A stretch of 64,000 nucleotides of DNA. It comes from Methylobacterium soli. Its GTDB lineage: Bacteria; Pseudomonadota; Alphaproteobacteria; Rhizobiales; Beijerinckiaceae. Location: assembly GCF_008806385.1 (NCBI RefSeq), contig NZ_VZZK01000005.1, forward strand, positions 124,001 through 188,000, in the 5' to 3' direction. The notes under the pieces were generated by a model that made no database searches, had not been told where the DNA came from, and saw only the letters and a list, made by a program, of their open reading frames with translations. Positions 34,848-46,763 of this stretch are shown one piece after another (position 1 is the stretch's first letter; each line of letters begins with the position of its first letter). Position numbers and translations under genes: made by a program.

Positions 34848-36662
34848 ATGCACCGTTATCGTACCCATACCTGCGGGGCGCTGCGCCCGTCCGACGTCGG
34901 CGAGACCATTCGCCTCTCCGGCTGGTGCCACCGCATCCGCGATCACGGCGGCGTTCTCTTCATCGACCTGCGCGACCATTACGGCCTGACGCAATGCGTC
35001 GTGGATTCCGATTCCCAGGCGTTCCCGGCCGCCAACCTGGCGCGCTCGGAATGGGTCATCCGCATCGATGGCCGGGTCCGAACCCGGCCCGCCGGCACCG
35101 AGAACCCGGAGCTGCCGACGGGGGCCGTCGAGGTCTATATCGACGCGCTCGAGGTGCTGGGCGCGGCCGCCGAACTGCCGCTGCCCGTCTTCGGCGACCA
35201 GGAATACCCCGAGGAGACGCGCCTCAAGTACCGCTTCCTCGATCTGCGCCGCGAGAAGCTGCACGCCAACATCATGAAGCGCGGCGCGATCATCGACTCG
35301 CTGCGGCGGCGGATGCGCGACGGCGGCTTCTTCGAGTTCCAGACCCCGATCCTGACGGCGTCCTCGCCCGAGGGCGCCCGCGACTACCTCGTGCCCTCGC
35401 GCGTGCATCCGGGCAAGTTCTACGCGCTGCCGCAGGCGCCGCAGCAATTCAAGCAGCTCACGATGATCGCGGGCTTCGACCGCTACTTCCAGATCGCCCC
35501 CTGCTTCCGCGACGAGGATGCGAGGGCGGACCGCTCGCCGGGCGAGTTCTACCAGCTCGACATCGAGATGAGCTTCGTCACCCAGGAGGACGTGTTCCAG
35601 GCGGTGGAGCCGGTTCTGCGCGGCGTGTTCGAGGAATTCGCCGAGGGCAAGCGCGTCACCGGGGAATTCCCGCGCATCACCTACGCGGACGCCATGATGA
35701 GGTACGGCGTCGACAAGCCGGACCTGCGCAACCCCCTGATCATCGCCGACGTCACCGACGAGTTCGGCGAGGAGGCGGTGGAGTTCAAGGCCTTCAAGGG
35801 CGTGATCAAGTCCGGCGGCGTGGTGCGGGCGATCCCGGCGACGGGCGCGGCCGGCCAGCCCCGCTCGTTCTTCGACAAGCTCAACGACTGGGCCCGCTCC
35901 GAGGGCGCGCCCGGCCTCGGCTACATCGTGTTCGAGGACGAGGGCGGCGCGCTTACCGGCAAGGGCCCGATCGCCAAGTTCATCCCGGCCGAGATCCAGG
36001 CCCGGATCGCCAGCAAGGCGGGGGTGAAGGCCGGCGATGCCGTGTTCTTCGCCGCCGGCACCGAGGCGAAGGCCGCGGGCCTCGCCGGCAAGGCCCGCAT
36101 CCGGATCGGCGACGAGCTGAACCTGTCCGACAAGGACCAGTTCGCCTTCTGCTGGATCACCGACTTCCCGATGTACGAGTGGAACGAGGACGAGAAGCGG
36201 GTCGATTTCTCCCACAACCCGTTCTCGATGCCGAATTTCGACCACGACGCCTTCCTGGAACTCGGGGCCGAGGACGAGGCCACGATCCTGGGCATCAAGG
36301 CGTTCCAGTACGACATCGTCTGCAACGGCACCGAGCTCTCGTCCGGCGCGATCCGGAACCACAAGCCGGAGATCATGGAGAAGGCCTTCGGCCTCGCGGG
36401 CTACGGCAAGGACGTGCTCGAGGCGAAGTTCGGCGGCATGCTCAACGCGCTGCGCCTCGGGGCCCCGCCGCACGGCGGCATCGCGCCCGGCGTCGACCGG
36501 ATCGTGATGCTCCTCTGCAACGAGCCGAATATCCGCGAGGTGGTGCTCTACCCGATGAACCAGCGGGCCGAGGACCTGATGATGAACGCGCCCTCGGAGG
36601 CGACGCCGAAGCAGCTGCGCGAGCTGCATATCCGCCTGAACCTGCCCGAGAAGAAGGCCTGA
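34848..36662 (+). CDS. aspS: Aspartyl-tRNA synthetase, apparently non-discriminating type
   Basis: A 604-residue class II synthetase charging tRNA(Asp). The N-terminal anticodon-binding barrel begins [20 protein letters not shown]. Class II motif 2 is [17 protein letters not shown] and motif 3 is [19 protein letters not shown]; the bacterial GAD domain contains [21 protein letters not shown] in the barrel carries the His found in non-discriminating enzymes, where the E. coli type has Leu. Such enzymes also form Asp-tRNA(Asn), corrected by GatCAB, whose genes are in this window. I chose the ATG at 34848 by family N-terminus. Confidence 0.95.
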   Translation: MHRYRTHTCGALRPSDVGETIRLSGWCHRIRDHGGVLFIDLRDHYGLTQCVVDSDSQAFPAANLARSEWVIRIDGRVRTRPAGTENPELPTGAVEVYIDALEVLGAAAELPLPVFGDQEYPEETRLKYRFLDLRREKLHANIMKRGAIIDSLRRRMRDGGFFEFQTPILTASSPEGARDYLVPSRVHPGKFYALPQAPQQFKQLTMIAGFDRYFQIAPCFRDEDARADRSPGEFYQLDIEMSFVTQEDVFQAVEPVLRGVFEEFAEGKRVTGEFPRITYADAMMRYGVDKPDLRNPLIIADVTDEFGEEAVEFKAFKGVIKSGGVVRAIPATGAAGQPRSFFDKLNDWARSEGAPGLGYIVFEDEGGALTGKGPIAKFIPAEIQARIASKAGVKAGDAVFFAAGTEAKAAGLAGKARIRIGDELNLSDKDQFAFCWITDFPMYEWNEDEKRVDFSHNPFSMPNFDHDAFLELGAEDEATILGIKAFQYDIVCNGTELSSGAIRNHKPEIMEKAFGLAGYGKDVLEAKFGGMLNALRLGAPPHGGIAPGVDRIVMLLCNEPNIREVVLYPMNQRAEDLMMNAPSEATPKQLRELHIRLNLPEKKA

Positions 36663-36743
36663 GGCCCCGGGCCGATCGCGGCGGCGGGACCGGGCGTGGC
36701 GTGCACGGCCCCGTCCCGCAGGAACCCCAGACAGGTTTCCCCG

Positions 36744-37616
36744 ATGCCGAGCCTCGTCGCCGTCGTCGTCGCGCATGACAGCGCCGGGGCGCTGCCGGCC
36801 TGCCTCGCGGCGCTCGCCGCGGAGCATGTCCCGGCCCTCGTCGTCGACAATGCGAGCCGGGACGGCTCGGCGGTGCTGGCCGAGGCCGCCGGTGCTGCGG
36901 TTGTGCGCAATGCCCGCAACGAGGGCTATGGCCGCGCCAACAATATCGGCGTGCGGGCGGCCGAGCGCGCCGTCCACGTGCTGATCCTCAACCCCGACGT
37001 GGTGCTGCAACCGGGCGCCGTCGACGCCCTGCTGGCGGCGGCCGAGGCCTATCCGGATGCGGGGCTCTACGCGCCGCGCATCGTGGAGCCCGACGGGCGC
37101 TACTTTTACCAGGCCCGCTCCTACCTCGCCCCTTACCTGCCGAACCCAAAGGGCCGCCTCGCCCCGCCCTCGGGGGATGCCTGCGCGCCCTTCCTCTCGG
37201 GGGCCTGCCTGATGGTACGGCGCGACCGCTTCCTCGAACGCGGCGGCTTCGACGAGGAGATCTTCCTGTTCTACGAGGACGACGACCTCTGCCGCCGCTT
37301 CGCCGATGCGGGCCACGCCCTCGTCCACGTGCACGGGGCGGTGGCCCTGCACGGGCGCGGGCGCTCCTCGGCCCCGGAGCGCGGCCGCGTCTTCCGCACC
37401 CGCTGGCACCAGGCGTGGTCGCGCGCCTACGTGGCCCGCAAATACGGCCTGCCCGACCCGAGCCTCGGGATGCTCGCCGTCAACGCCCCCAAGGCCGCCC
37501 TCTCGGCCCTGGCGCTGCGGCGCGTCGGCTGGGAGCGCTACGGCGGATCGGCCGCGGGGGCGCTCGCGGCCCTTCGCGGGCGGAGCGCGCTCGCCCGCGA
37601 AGGGCTCGACCCGTGA
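36744..37616 (+). CDS. Family 2 glycosyltransferase
   Basis: A 290-residue GT-A fold enzyme. VVVAHDSAGALPACLAALA starts the Rossmann part; VVDNASRDGS and the rhamnosyltransferase-like NEGYGRANNIGV follow. LILNPDVVL provides the metal-binding region and ERGGFDEEIFLFYEDDDLCRR the catalytic ED-rich motif. The style matches WbbL-like rhamnosyl transferases acting on surface polysaccharide. Its stop overlaps the acyltransferase start (GTGA). The acceptor is unknown. Confidence 0.88.
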   Translation: MPSLVAVVVAHDSAGALPACLAALAAEHVPALVVDNASRDGSAVLAEAAGAAVVRNARNEGYGRANNIGVRAAERAVHVLILNPDVVLQPGAVDALLAAAEAYPDAGLYAPRIVEPDGRYFYQARSYLAPYLPNPKGRLAPPSGDACAPFLSGACLMVRRDRFLERGGFDEEIFLFYEDDDLCRRFADAGHALVHVHGAVALHGRGRSSAPERGRVFRTRWHQAWSRAYVARKYGLPDPSLGMLAVNAPKAALSALALRRVGWERYGGSAAGALAALRGRSALAREGLDP

Positions 37617-38689
37617 GGACGCCCACCATCGCGACGGCCCTCGGGCGGCCGCATAACGGCTTCTCGATCGTGCGCCTCGCCCTGGCGGTGGCGGTGGTGG
37701 TCTCGCACGCCTACAGCGTGACGACGGGCGATGCCGCGGCCGAGCCCCTGGCGCGGATCACCGGCTTCACCCTCGGCGAGCACGCGGTGAACGCCTTCTT
37801 CGCGATCTCGGGCTTCCTCGTGACCATGAGCCTGGAGCGGCGCGGGGCCCGCGACTACGCCCTCGCCCGCACCCTGCGCATCCTGCCCGGCCTCGTCGCC
37901 GCGACCCTGCTGGTCGCCCTGGTGCTCGGGCCGGCGCTGAGCGTGCTGCCCCTCGCCGAGTACCTGCGGGAGGCGGAGCTGTGGCGCTTCATCCGCGGCA
38001 CGCTGACGACCTTCAAGAGCAATGCCGCCCTGCCCGGCCTCTTCCCCCACAATCCCTACCGCGCGCCGCTCGGCACGGTCTGGACCCTCAAATACGAGGT
38101 GCTCTGCTATCTCGGCGTGCTGGCGGCGGGCGCGGCCGGCCTGTTGCGGCGGCGCTGGTCCGCCCTCCTCCTCACGGGCGGCCTCGCGGTGGCGCTGGTC
38201 GCTGCAGAGACCGTCAACCCCGACCTGCCCAAGGGCCTGGAGACGAGCCTGCGGCTGCCGATGATCTTCTCGGGCGGGGCGGCGCTCTATCTCTGGCGCG
38301 AGCGTGTGCGCCTGTGGCTCTGGCCGCTGCTTGGCCTCGCGCTTCTCTGCGCCCTGGCCCAGGGCAGCGTCCTCTACCGGACCCTGCTGTTCCTCGGCGA
38401 GACCTACGGGGCGCTCTGGCTCTGCCTCGCGCCGTTCCTGGCGCGGCCCTTCCTCGACCCGCCGGCGGACCTGTCCTACGGCACCTACCTGTATGGCTGG
38501 CCGATCCAGCAGAGCCTGCACGCCCTCTGGCCCGGGGCTTCGGCGAGCCTGCTCCTCGGGCCGGCCCTAGCGCTGACCGCGATCGCGGCGGCGGCCTCCT
38601 GGTACGCGATCGAAGCGCCGGCCCTGCGCCTCAAGGCGCGGGCGCTCGGGCGGCGGACGCTGAACACCATCGAGCCGGCGGGCCCATGA
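37613..38689 (+). CDS. Acyltransferase 3 family membrane protein (OafA-like)
   Basis: A 358-residue protein with about ten hydrophobic segments. The N-terminal NGFSIVRLALAVAVVVSHAY contains the catalytic His of the family, and EHAVNAFFAISGFLVTMSLE is the next hallmark. TVWTLKYEVLCYLGV is a further family signature. It likely O-acetylates a glycan made with the preceding glycosyltransferase, to which it is translationally coupled. It overlaps the next gene by 4 bp. Confidence 0.87.
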   Translation: MRTPTIATALGRPHNGFSIVRLALAVAVVVSHAYSVTTGDAAAEPLARITGFTLGEHAVNAFFAISGFLVTMSLERRGARDYALARTLRILPGLVAATLLVALVLGPALSVLPLAEYLREAELWRFIRGTLTTFKSNAALPGLFPHNPYRAPLGTVWTLKYEVLCYLGVLAAGAAGLLRRRWSALLLTGGLAVALVAAETVNPDLPKGLETSLRLPMIFSGGAALYLWRERVRLWLWPLLGLALLCALAQGSVLYRTLLFLGETYGALWLCLAPFLARPFLDPPADLSYGTYLYGWPIQQSLHALWPGASASLLLGPALALTAIAAAASWYAIEAPALRLKARALGRRTLNTIEPAGP

Positions 38690-39087
38690 TTGCCCCGGTG
38701 ACTGCCCTCGCGCCGGCGGCGGCCCTGGCGCATGCCGTCGATCTCCTGATGCGGCAGGGCTTCGTGGTGAGCGCCCGCAACAGCCGCGGCGACAGCGCCT
38801 ACCTGCGCCCGGATGGCTGCGCCTACGCGCTCCGGGTCTCGAACCATGCCCGCACCCCGAAGCAGCGGCGCAACCACCCGGATGCGATCGTCAGCCTGGT
38901 GATCCGGGCGCCGCGGCGGCCCGAGCAGGTGGCGGAACTCGTCGCGGCGGCGATCCGGGATTTCGCGGCGGCCCGCGCCCGGAAGGAGGCCGCGGGGCCG
39001 GGCGAGGCTCACGCCTCCGGCGGGGCTCACGCCTCCGGCGGGGCTCACGCCTCGGGCGAAGCCTCGGGCGCCGGATCGCGGAAGTAA
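38686..39087 (+). CDS. Hypothetical protein with repeated C-terminus (133 aa)
   Basis: A 133-residue protein coupled to the acyltransferase gene (ATGA). The first 100 residues form a compact domain with FVVSARNSRGDSAYLRPDGC and ALRVSNHARTPKQRRNHPD, perhaps nucleic-acid binding. The end is built from three 18-bp tandem units encoding GGAHAS (39006-39059). Its last 43 bp overlap the convergent DUF3297 gene. I do not recognise the family. Confidence 0.7.
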   Translation: MIAPVTALAPAAALAHAVDLLMRQGFVVSARNSRGDSAYLRPDGCAYALRVSNHARTPKQRRNHPDAIVSLVIRAPRRPEQVAELVAAAIRDFAAARARKEAAGPGEAHASGGAHASGGAHASGEASGAGSRK

Positions 39088-39308
39088 GGCTCCACGGGCC
39101 CCTTCAGCTTCACCGTCATGGGGTTGCCGGCACGGTCGAGGGTCTTGCCGGCGCTGAGGCGAACCCAGCCCTCGCTGACGCAATACTCCTCGACATTGGT
39201 CTTCTCGGTGCCCTTGAAGCGCACGCCGACGCCGCGCTCCAGCGCCTTCTCGTCGTAGAACGGGCTGTTCGGGTTCACCGCGAGGCGGTCGGGAGGGGTC
39301 TCGGACAT
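39045..39308 (-). CDS. DUF3297 family protein
   Basis: An 87-residue protein starting MSETPPDRLAVNPNSPFYDE and containing EKTNVEEYCVSEGWVRL, the recognisable core of DUF3297, a widespread proteobacterial family of unknown function. The ATG is chosen by the family N-terminus. It is convergent with and overlaps the repeat-bearing 3' end of the upstream gene. Confidence 0.88.
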   Translation of the reverse strand: MSETPPDRLAVNPNSPFYDEKALERGVGVRFKGTEKTNVEEYCVSEGWVRLSAGKTLDRAGNPMTVKLKGPVEPYFRDPAPEASPEA

Positions 39309-39351
39309 CGTCTGGGCCTTGGTCGCATGTGGATCGGGTGCGGTACGGGAT

Positions 39352-39972
39352 TCAGCCGGCCTTCGCAACGCCGCACAGGGCGGCGACCAGCGCGTCGACG
39401 CGCCCGCTCTGGAGGAGCGGCACCAGGCGCGTCACCTCCGCGTGCGGCCGGTCCCACCAGGCGCTCGCCAGGAGGGCCGCCACGATGTCCGGGTCGAAGC
39501 GCTGCCGCACCGGGCGCGCCGGATTGCCGGCCACGATCGTGTAGGGCGCGACGTCCTGGGTCACGACTGCGCGAGCGGCGACGACCGCGCCGTGCCCCAC
39601 CGTGACCCCCGACAGGATCATGCAGCCCGAGCCCAGCCAGACGTCGCTGCCGATCGTCACGTCGCCCCGGGAGGCGTGATAGTCGGCCGGGGCCTCGGCG
39701 TCCGGCCAGAGGCCCTGCATCGCCGCGAACGGGTACGTGGAGACCCAGTCGAGGCGGTGATCGCCGCCCAGCAGAATCTCCACCTTGTCGGCGATGGAAC
39801 AATAACTGCCGATCGTCAGCGTACGGCCGGATTCCGGGAATCGCACCTTGGGGCGGCCGTAAGAATAGGCTCCGATGAGGAAACCGTGGCGGCGGGCGAG
39901 CTTGGCCAGGTGAAGGCGGGTCTCGTTGTGCGGGTTGCGCCCGTTCCGCAAGCGGTGCAACAGAGCCTTCAA
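39352..39972 (-). CDS. Hexapeptide-repeat O-acetyltransferase (CatB-related)
   Basis: About 206 residues. Left-handed beta-helix repeats are evident: LTIGSYCSIADKVEILLGG, VTIGSDVWLGSGCMILSGV and VTVGHGAVVAARAVVTQDV. The phrase HRLDWVSTYPF contains the catalytic His region of xenobiotic and virginiamycin-type acetyltransferases, and VAGNPARPVRQRF is the typical end. The start is probably a TTG at 39972, since no in-frame ATG lies nearby. It may decorate a glycan, given its neighbours, rather than confer antibiotic resistance. Confidence 0.83.
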   Translation of the reverse strand: MKALLHRLRNGRNPHNETRLHLAKLARRHGFLIGAYSYGRPKVRFPESGRTLTIGSYCSIADKVEILLGGDHRLDWVSTYPFAAMQGLWPDAEAPADYHASRGDVTIGSDVWLGSGCMILSGVTVGHGAVVAARAVVTQDVAPYTIVAGNPARPVRQRFDPDIVAALLASAWWDRPHAEVTRLVPLLQSGRVDALVAALCGVAKAG

Positions 39973-40041
39973 GGGAACCGTCCTGGCATGGGACGGGACC
40001 GCGCCGCCGCGAGAACGCGTTCGTTGGAGGGAGAGAGGGCC

Positions 40042-42375
<2,334 letters not shown>

Positions 42376-42400
42376 GTCGCGGCCGCGCAGGACCGCGCGA

Positions 42401-42436
42401 GCAAGGCCCCCGGATCACCCGATCCGGGGGCCTTGC
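42401..42436. terminator. Strong hairpin between convergent maeB and ppx
   Basis: A perfect 16-bp stem (GCAAGGCCCCCGGATC and its complement) with loop ACCC. It begins 25 bp after the maeB stop and ends 37 bp before the ppx stop. Only a weak T-rich tail (TGTT) follows, but stem strength suggests bidirectional termination. Confidence 0.75.
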
Positions 42437-42473
42437 TGTTCCGGTCAAGGAGCGCGCGAGGTGTTCTGCGGCC

Positions 42474-43949
42474 TCAGCCGATCTCGACGCGCCCGTCGAG
42501 CCCGATGATCCGGCCGAGGCCGCGGACGCGGTTGAGCAGGCGGTCGCCCGCGAGCGCGGCCCATTCGGGGGCGAGGCGCAGCACGATCTTGCCGTCCTCG
42601 ACGGTGAGCGGCATGCGCTCCAGCGCCCCGCTCATCCCGGCGGTGGTCGGGAAGGCGACGCGCAGGAGCCCGCCGATCAGCCGCGCCCGCTCGAACAGGC
42701 GCGGCCCGGCCAGCGCCCGCAGCATCGGGCTCGCCTTCTCGGGCGCCACGCCCTCGTGCCGGAAATACACCGCCAGCGCGAGATAGGCGCGGCCCGGATG
42801 GTCGACGCCCACGAAGGCGGCGTTCGTGATGATGTTGATGCTCTGCTCGCCCCGATAATCGGGATGCGCCCGCCAGCCGATATCCGACAGGAAGCAGGCC
42901 GCGTGGCGCAGGCGGCGTTCATCGGCGGTCTCGGGCCCGTCGAGGGTCGCGACGAAGCGGTCCGTCCAGACGAGCAGCTCGTCGGCGTGGCGGGGCGCGC
43001 GGGCCCGCAGCACGTTCAGCTCGGACGCCGCGGCGAGGAGCGGGTCGAGGGCACGGGTCTCGCGGTCGAGCTGCTCGTAGAGGAGGCCCTCGCGCACGCC
43101 GCTCGCCGAGATCGCGACCTCGCGCGGCCGCCCGACCCGGATGATCTCCTCCAGCACGGCCGCCCCGTAGGCCAGGAGCGGGCGACGCGCCTCCGAGATG
43201 GTCTCGACATCCTGCAGGAGCGCGGTGTCGACCTGCTCGACCACTTCGAGGAAGTTCAGCTCGTCCGAGGGCTCGACGCTGTAGCCGTGCATGACGTGGA
43301 CGGGATAGCCGCGGGCGGCCTGATGCAGGCGCGCGAGCGCCCGCCAGGTGCCGCCGACGGCGTAGAAGCTGCGCCCCCGCAGGGTCTCGAGCTGGGGTGC
43401 CGCCTTCTTCAGGTGCTCGCGCACGAGCTTGGTGGCCTTCTTCAGGGAGCCGCCCGAGAGGTCCTGCAGGGCAAGGCCGCCGAGCGGCATCGTCACCCCC
43501 TGCCCCACCACGGCCCCGCGCACGTCGACGAGTTCGAGGGAGCCGCCGCCGAGGTCGCCCACCACCCCGTCCGGCGCGTGGAAGCCCGAGACGACGCCGA
43601 GCGCGGAGAGCTCGGCCTCGCGCCGGCCCGAGAGCAACTCGATCGGCTGGCCGCAGGCCGCCTCGGCGGCGGCCAGGAAGGCGGGGCCGTTCTCGGCGTC
43701 GCGCGCCGCCGCGGTGGCGAGGACGAAGAGCCGCGAGACGCGCATGGTCTGGCAGAGCACCCGGAAACGCGCCAGCGCGGCGAGCGCCCGCCGCACCGCC
43801 TCCTCGTTGAGACGGCCGGTGGTGAGCACATTGCGACCGAGGCCGCACAGCACTTTCTCGTTGTAGAGGGGCGTCGGCGCGCGGGACAGCCCGTCATAGG
43901 CGACGAGGCGCACCGAGTTCGAGCCGATATCGATGATGGCGACGGGCAT
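42474..43949 (-). CDS. ppx: Exopolyphosphatase / Ppx-GppA phosphatase
   Basis: A 491-residue enzyme of the ASKHA fold degrading polyphosphate or pppGpp. VAIIDIGSNSVRLVAYDG and VVGDLGGGSLELVDV are the phosphate-binding loops, ATAAARDAENG is a further family motif, and an HD-like C-terminal region follows from about 300. I use the ATG at 43949 with GAGG 5-6 bp upstream rather than a TTG at 44015. It pairs with ppk 199 bp upstream on the same strand, the gap containing GC-rich inverted repeats. Confidence 0.92.
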   Translation of the reverse strand: MPVAIIDIGSNSVRLVAYDGLSRAPTPLYNEKVLCGLGRNVLTTGRLNEEAVRRALAALARFRVLCQTMRVSRLFVLATAAARDAENGPAFLAAAEAACGQPIELLSGRREAELSALGVVSGFHAPDGVVGDLGGGSLELVDVRGAVVGQGVTMPLGGLALQDLSGGSLKKATKLVREHLKKAAPQLETLRGRSFYAVGGTWRALARLHQAARGYPVHVMHGYSVEPSDELNFLEVVEQVDTALLQDVETISEARRPLLAYGAAVLEEIIRVGRPREVAISASGVREGLLYEQLDRETRALDPLLAAASELNVLRARAPRHADELLVWTDRFVATLDGPETADERRLRHAACFLSDIGWRAHPDYRGEQSINIITNAAFVGVDHPGRAYLALAVYFRHEGVAPEKASPMLRALAGPRLFERARLIGGLLRVAFPTTAGMSGALERMPLTVEDGKIVLRLAPEWAALAGDRLLNRVRGLGRIIGLDGRVEIG

Positions 43950-44148
43950 CGACGCCTCGCGGGGATCGGGGTCGGCGGAATGGGCGAGCGTCAGGTTGGC
44001 GCGTTGCGGCCCCAAGGCACGGTTTCCCTCGTTACGCAGCCCGGCGCGGTCCCTCAGGATCGCCCGGGCTCGGCTTCGCTCGGGTGCCCCGGATGGCCCG
44101 CCCGCCCCGTCGCCCGCCCGGATCGTCGGCGGGCCTTCGGCGGCGGGA

Positions 44149-46662
44149 TCAGGCGCGCTGCGCTCGGCGACTGAGCGCGCGGGGGCTCGATTTCTTCGAC
44201 GACTTGCCGCGCCCGGAGAGGCTCGGGTTCGTCATGAAGTACTTGTGCGCGTTGAACGGCTCCTCGCCATCTGCCGGCTGGATGCGCTCGCTCGCGCCCG
44301 ATGCCAGTACACGCCAGCTTTGGCGGTTGTCGAGGAGGTTCGCCAGCATGATCTGGTCGAGAACCTGCTGATGCACAGTCGGGTTCGTGATCGGCAGGAG
44401 CGCCTCCACCCGGCGGTCGAGGTTGCGCTGCATCAGGTCGGCCGACGAGATGTAGACGGTGGCCTTCGGGTGTGGCAGCCCGACGCCGTTGCCGAAGGCG
44501 TAGATGCGCCCGTGCTCCAGGAAGCGGCCGACGATCGACTTGACCCGGATGGTCTCGGACAGGCCCGGGATGCCGGGGCGCAGGCAGCAGATGCCGCGCA
44601 CCACACAATCGATCTGCACCCCGGCGCAGGAGGCGTCGTAGAGCGCATCGATGATCTGCTGGTCGACGAGGGAGTTGCACTTGATCCAGATCGCCGCCGG
44701 GCGCCCCGCCTTGGCATGCGCGATCTCCGCCTCGATGTGTTCGAGGAGGCGGGGCTTCAGGGTCAGGGGGGACACCGCCATCCGCTCGAGCTCGGCGGGT
44801 TCGGCGTAGCCGGTGATGAAGTTGAAGATCCGGCTGACGTCCCGGGCGATGGCGGGGTCGGCGGTGAAGAAGGACTGGTCGGTGTAGATGCGCGCCGTGA
44901 TCGGGTGGTAGTTGCCGGTGCCGACATGGCAGTAGGTGACGAGCCGGTCACCCTCGCGGCGCACCACCATCGAGAGCTTGGCGTGGGTCTTCAGCTCGAC
45001 GAAGCCGAACACCACCTGCGCGCCCGCCTTCTCGAGGTTGCGCGCCCAGCGGATATTGGCCTCCTCGTCGAAGCGGGCCTTCAGCTCGACGAGGGCCGTG
45101 ACGGACTTGCCGGCCTCCGCGGCCTCCGCCAGCGCCGCCACGATCGGGGAGTTCGAGGAGGTGCGGTAGAGCGTCTGCTTGATCGCCACGACGTTGGGGT
45201 CGCGGGCGGCCTGGGCCAGGAACTGCACCACCGAATCGAAGGATTCGTAGGGGTGGTGGACGATGAAGTCCTTCTGGCGGATCGCCGCGAAGACGTCGCC
45301 GCCGCTCTCGCGGATACGCTCGGGGAAGCGCGGATTGTAGGGCTTGAACTTGAGGTCCGGCCTGTCGATCCCGACGATCTGGGAGAGCTCGTTGAGGGCC
45401 AGCACGCCCTCGACCAGGAACACGGCGTCGTTGGAAATCTCAAGCTCGTCGGTGACGAAGGCGCGCAGATCCTCCGGCATCCCGGCCTCGACCTCGAGAC
45501 GGATGACGATGCCGCGGCGGCGCTGCTTCAGGGCGGTCTCGAAATGCAGGACGAGGTCCTCCGCCTCCTCCTCGATCTCGAGGTCCGAATCGCGGACGAC
45601 CCGGAAGGCGCCCTGCCCCCGCACGAGGTAGCCGGGGAAGAGCCGGCCGGTGAACATCACGATCACCTGCTCGATCGCGATGAAGCGGGCGACCGGGTCG
45701 TTCGGAAGATCGGGCAGGCGCACGAAGCGGTCGAGAACGGCGGGCAGGCGGATCAGCGCGCGCAGCACCCGCCCGTCCCGGGGCCGCACCAGCATCAGCG
45801 CGATGGTGGTGCCGAGATTCGGGATGAACGGGAACGGGTGGGCCGGATCGATGGCGAGCGGGGTCAGGACCGGGAAAACGTGGCTGAGGAAGTAATCCTC
45901 CAGCCAGGCGCCGTGCTCGGGCAGGATCTCGCCCGGATCGACGAAGTCGATGTCGACGCCGTGCAGGAGGGTCTTCAACTCGCGCCAGCGCAGCTGCTGG
46001 TCCTGGGCGAGGCGCGAGACCTCGTGGCCGATGCGGGCGAGCTGCTCGGAGGGCGTCAGGCCGTCCTGCGAGGGCAGCGTCAGGCCGGCCCGGACCTGGT
46101 CGTGCAGGCCGGCGACGCGCACCATGAAGAACTCGTCGAGGTTGTTGGCCGAGATCGAGAGGAAGCGCAGCTGCTCCAGCAGGGGATGCCCGGCATTCGA
46201 GGCCTCCTCCAGCACCCGGCGGTTGAATTGCAGCCAGGACAGCTCTCGGTTGACGAAGCGCTCGGGCGAGTGGCGCAGGCTGCGGCCCGCCTCCAGGACC
46301 GGCTCGCGGGCGGCGTTGTCGGCTCCCGCCTCGGCCGCAGGCTCAAGCCGCCCCTCGGCGAGGTCCGAGCTCGCGGGCCAATCATCCCCGCCGGCCTCAT
46401 CGCGGTTCGGGGCGGAGGGCGCGGGCTTCGGCGCCGGCCGCGCGCTGCGGGCGCTCGCGGGCACCCGGCGGGCGCTGGATGTCGGGGCCCCGGAAGCCTG
46501 GGCGGCGGAGGTCGGGGCGGCGGAGGTCGGGGCGGGGACGCGCTTGGCGGCCGGGCGCGCCGGGGAGTCCGGCATTCCGGCAGGCGCGTCGGAGACCGCC
46601 TCGGCCTCGCGCGCCTCCTGCTCCCGTGCGTACGCGTTCGGCTCCATCTCCGGCAACGCCAT
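44149..46662 (-). CDS. ppk: Polyphosphate kinase 1 with long N-terminal extension
   Basis: An 837-residue enzyme building polyphosphate from ATP; typical Ppk1 is about 700. [20 protein letters not shown] starts the conserved part at about residue 135. The preceding segment is Ala/Pro/Ser-rich and probably disordered. The two PLD-like histidines are in [14 protein letters not shown] and [15 protein letters not shown]. The C-terminus [17 protein letters not shown] is basic. GGAGGA abuts the ATG, so an in-frame ATG 15 bp later may also be used. It follows hdaA by 80 bp containing two hairpins. Confidence 0.93.
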   Translation of the reverse strand: MALPEMEPNAYAREQEAREAEAVSDAPAGMPDSPARPAAKRVPAPTSAAPTSAAQASGAPTSSARRVPASARSARPAPKPAPSAPNRDEAGGDDWPASSDLAEGRLEPAAEAGADNAAREPVLEAGRSLRHSPERFVNRELSWLQFNRRVLEEASNAGHPLLEQLRFLSISANNLDEFFMVRVAGLHDQVRAGLTLPSQDGLTPSEQLARIGHEVSRLAQDQQLRWRELKTLLHGVDIDFVDPGEILPEHGAWLEDYFLSHVFPVLTPLAIDPAHPFPFIPNLGTTIALMLVRPRDGRVLRALIRLPAVLDRFVRLPDLPNDPVARFIAIEQVIVMFTGRLFPGYLVRGQGAFRVVRDSDLEIEEEAEDLVLHFETALKQRRRGIVIRLEVEAGMPEDLRAFVTDELEISNDAVFLVEGVLALNELSQIVGIDRPDLKFKPYNPRFPERIRESGGDVFAAIRQKDFIVHHPYESFDSVVQFLAQAARDPNVVAIKQTLYRTSSNSPIVAALAEAAEAGKSVTALVELKARFDEEANIRWARNLEKAGAQVVFGFVELKTHAKLSMVVRREGDRLVTYCHVGTGNYHPITARIYTDQSFFTADPAIARDVSRIFNFITGYAEPAELERMAVSPLTLKPRLLEHIEAEIAHAKAGRPAAIWIKCNSLVDQQIIDALYDASCAGVQIDCVVRGICCLRPGIPGLSETIRVKSIVGRFLEHGRIYAFGNGVGLPHPKATVYISSADLMQRNLDRRVEALLPITNPTVHQQVLDQIMLANLLDNRQSWRVLASGASERIQPADGEEPFNAHKYFMTNPSLSGRGKSSKKSSPRALSRRAQRA

Positions 46663-46685
46663 TCCTCCTCGCGATCCTCAGGGTG

Positions 46686-46707
46686 GGCTCCCCTAGCATG
46701 GGGAGCC
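46686..46707 (-). promoter_or_regulatory. Hairpin just upstream of the ppk ribosome-binding site
   Basis: A perfect 8-bp stem GGCTCCCC/GGGGAGCC with a 6-base loop lies 24 bp before the ppk start. It may affect ppk translation or transcript processing. Confidence 0.4.
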
Positions 46708-46729
46708 TCGGTTAATTTGACAGTTCGGT

Positions 46730-46763
46730 GACGACGCCGCCCTCAATTGCGGGCGGCGTCGTC
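46730..46763 (-). promoter_or_regulatory. Hairpin across the hdaA stop codon
   Basis: A perfect 13-bp stem (GACGACGCCGCCC with its complement) has the hdaA stop in its 8-base loop. No T-run follows, so it is more likely an RNA-stability or attenuation element between hdaA and ppk than a classic terminator. Confidence 0.5.

Noticed and set aside
39352..39972. Antibiotic (chloramphenicol/streptogramin) resistance acetyltransferase
   Set aside because: The hexapeptide fold is shared by many sugar acetyltransferases; there is no resistance context, while glycan genes are adjacent.
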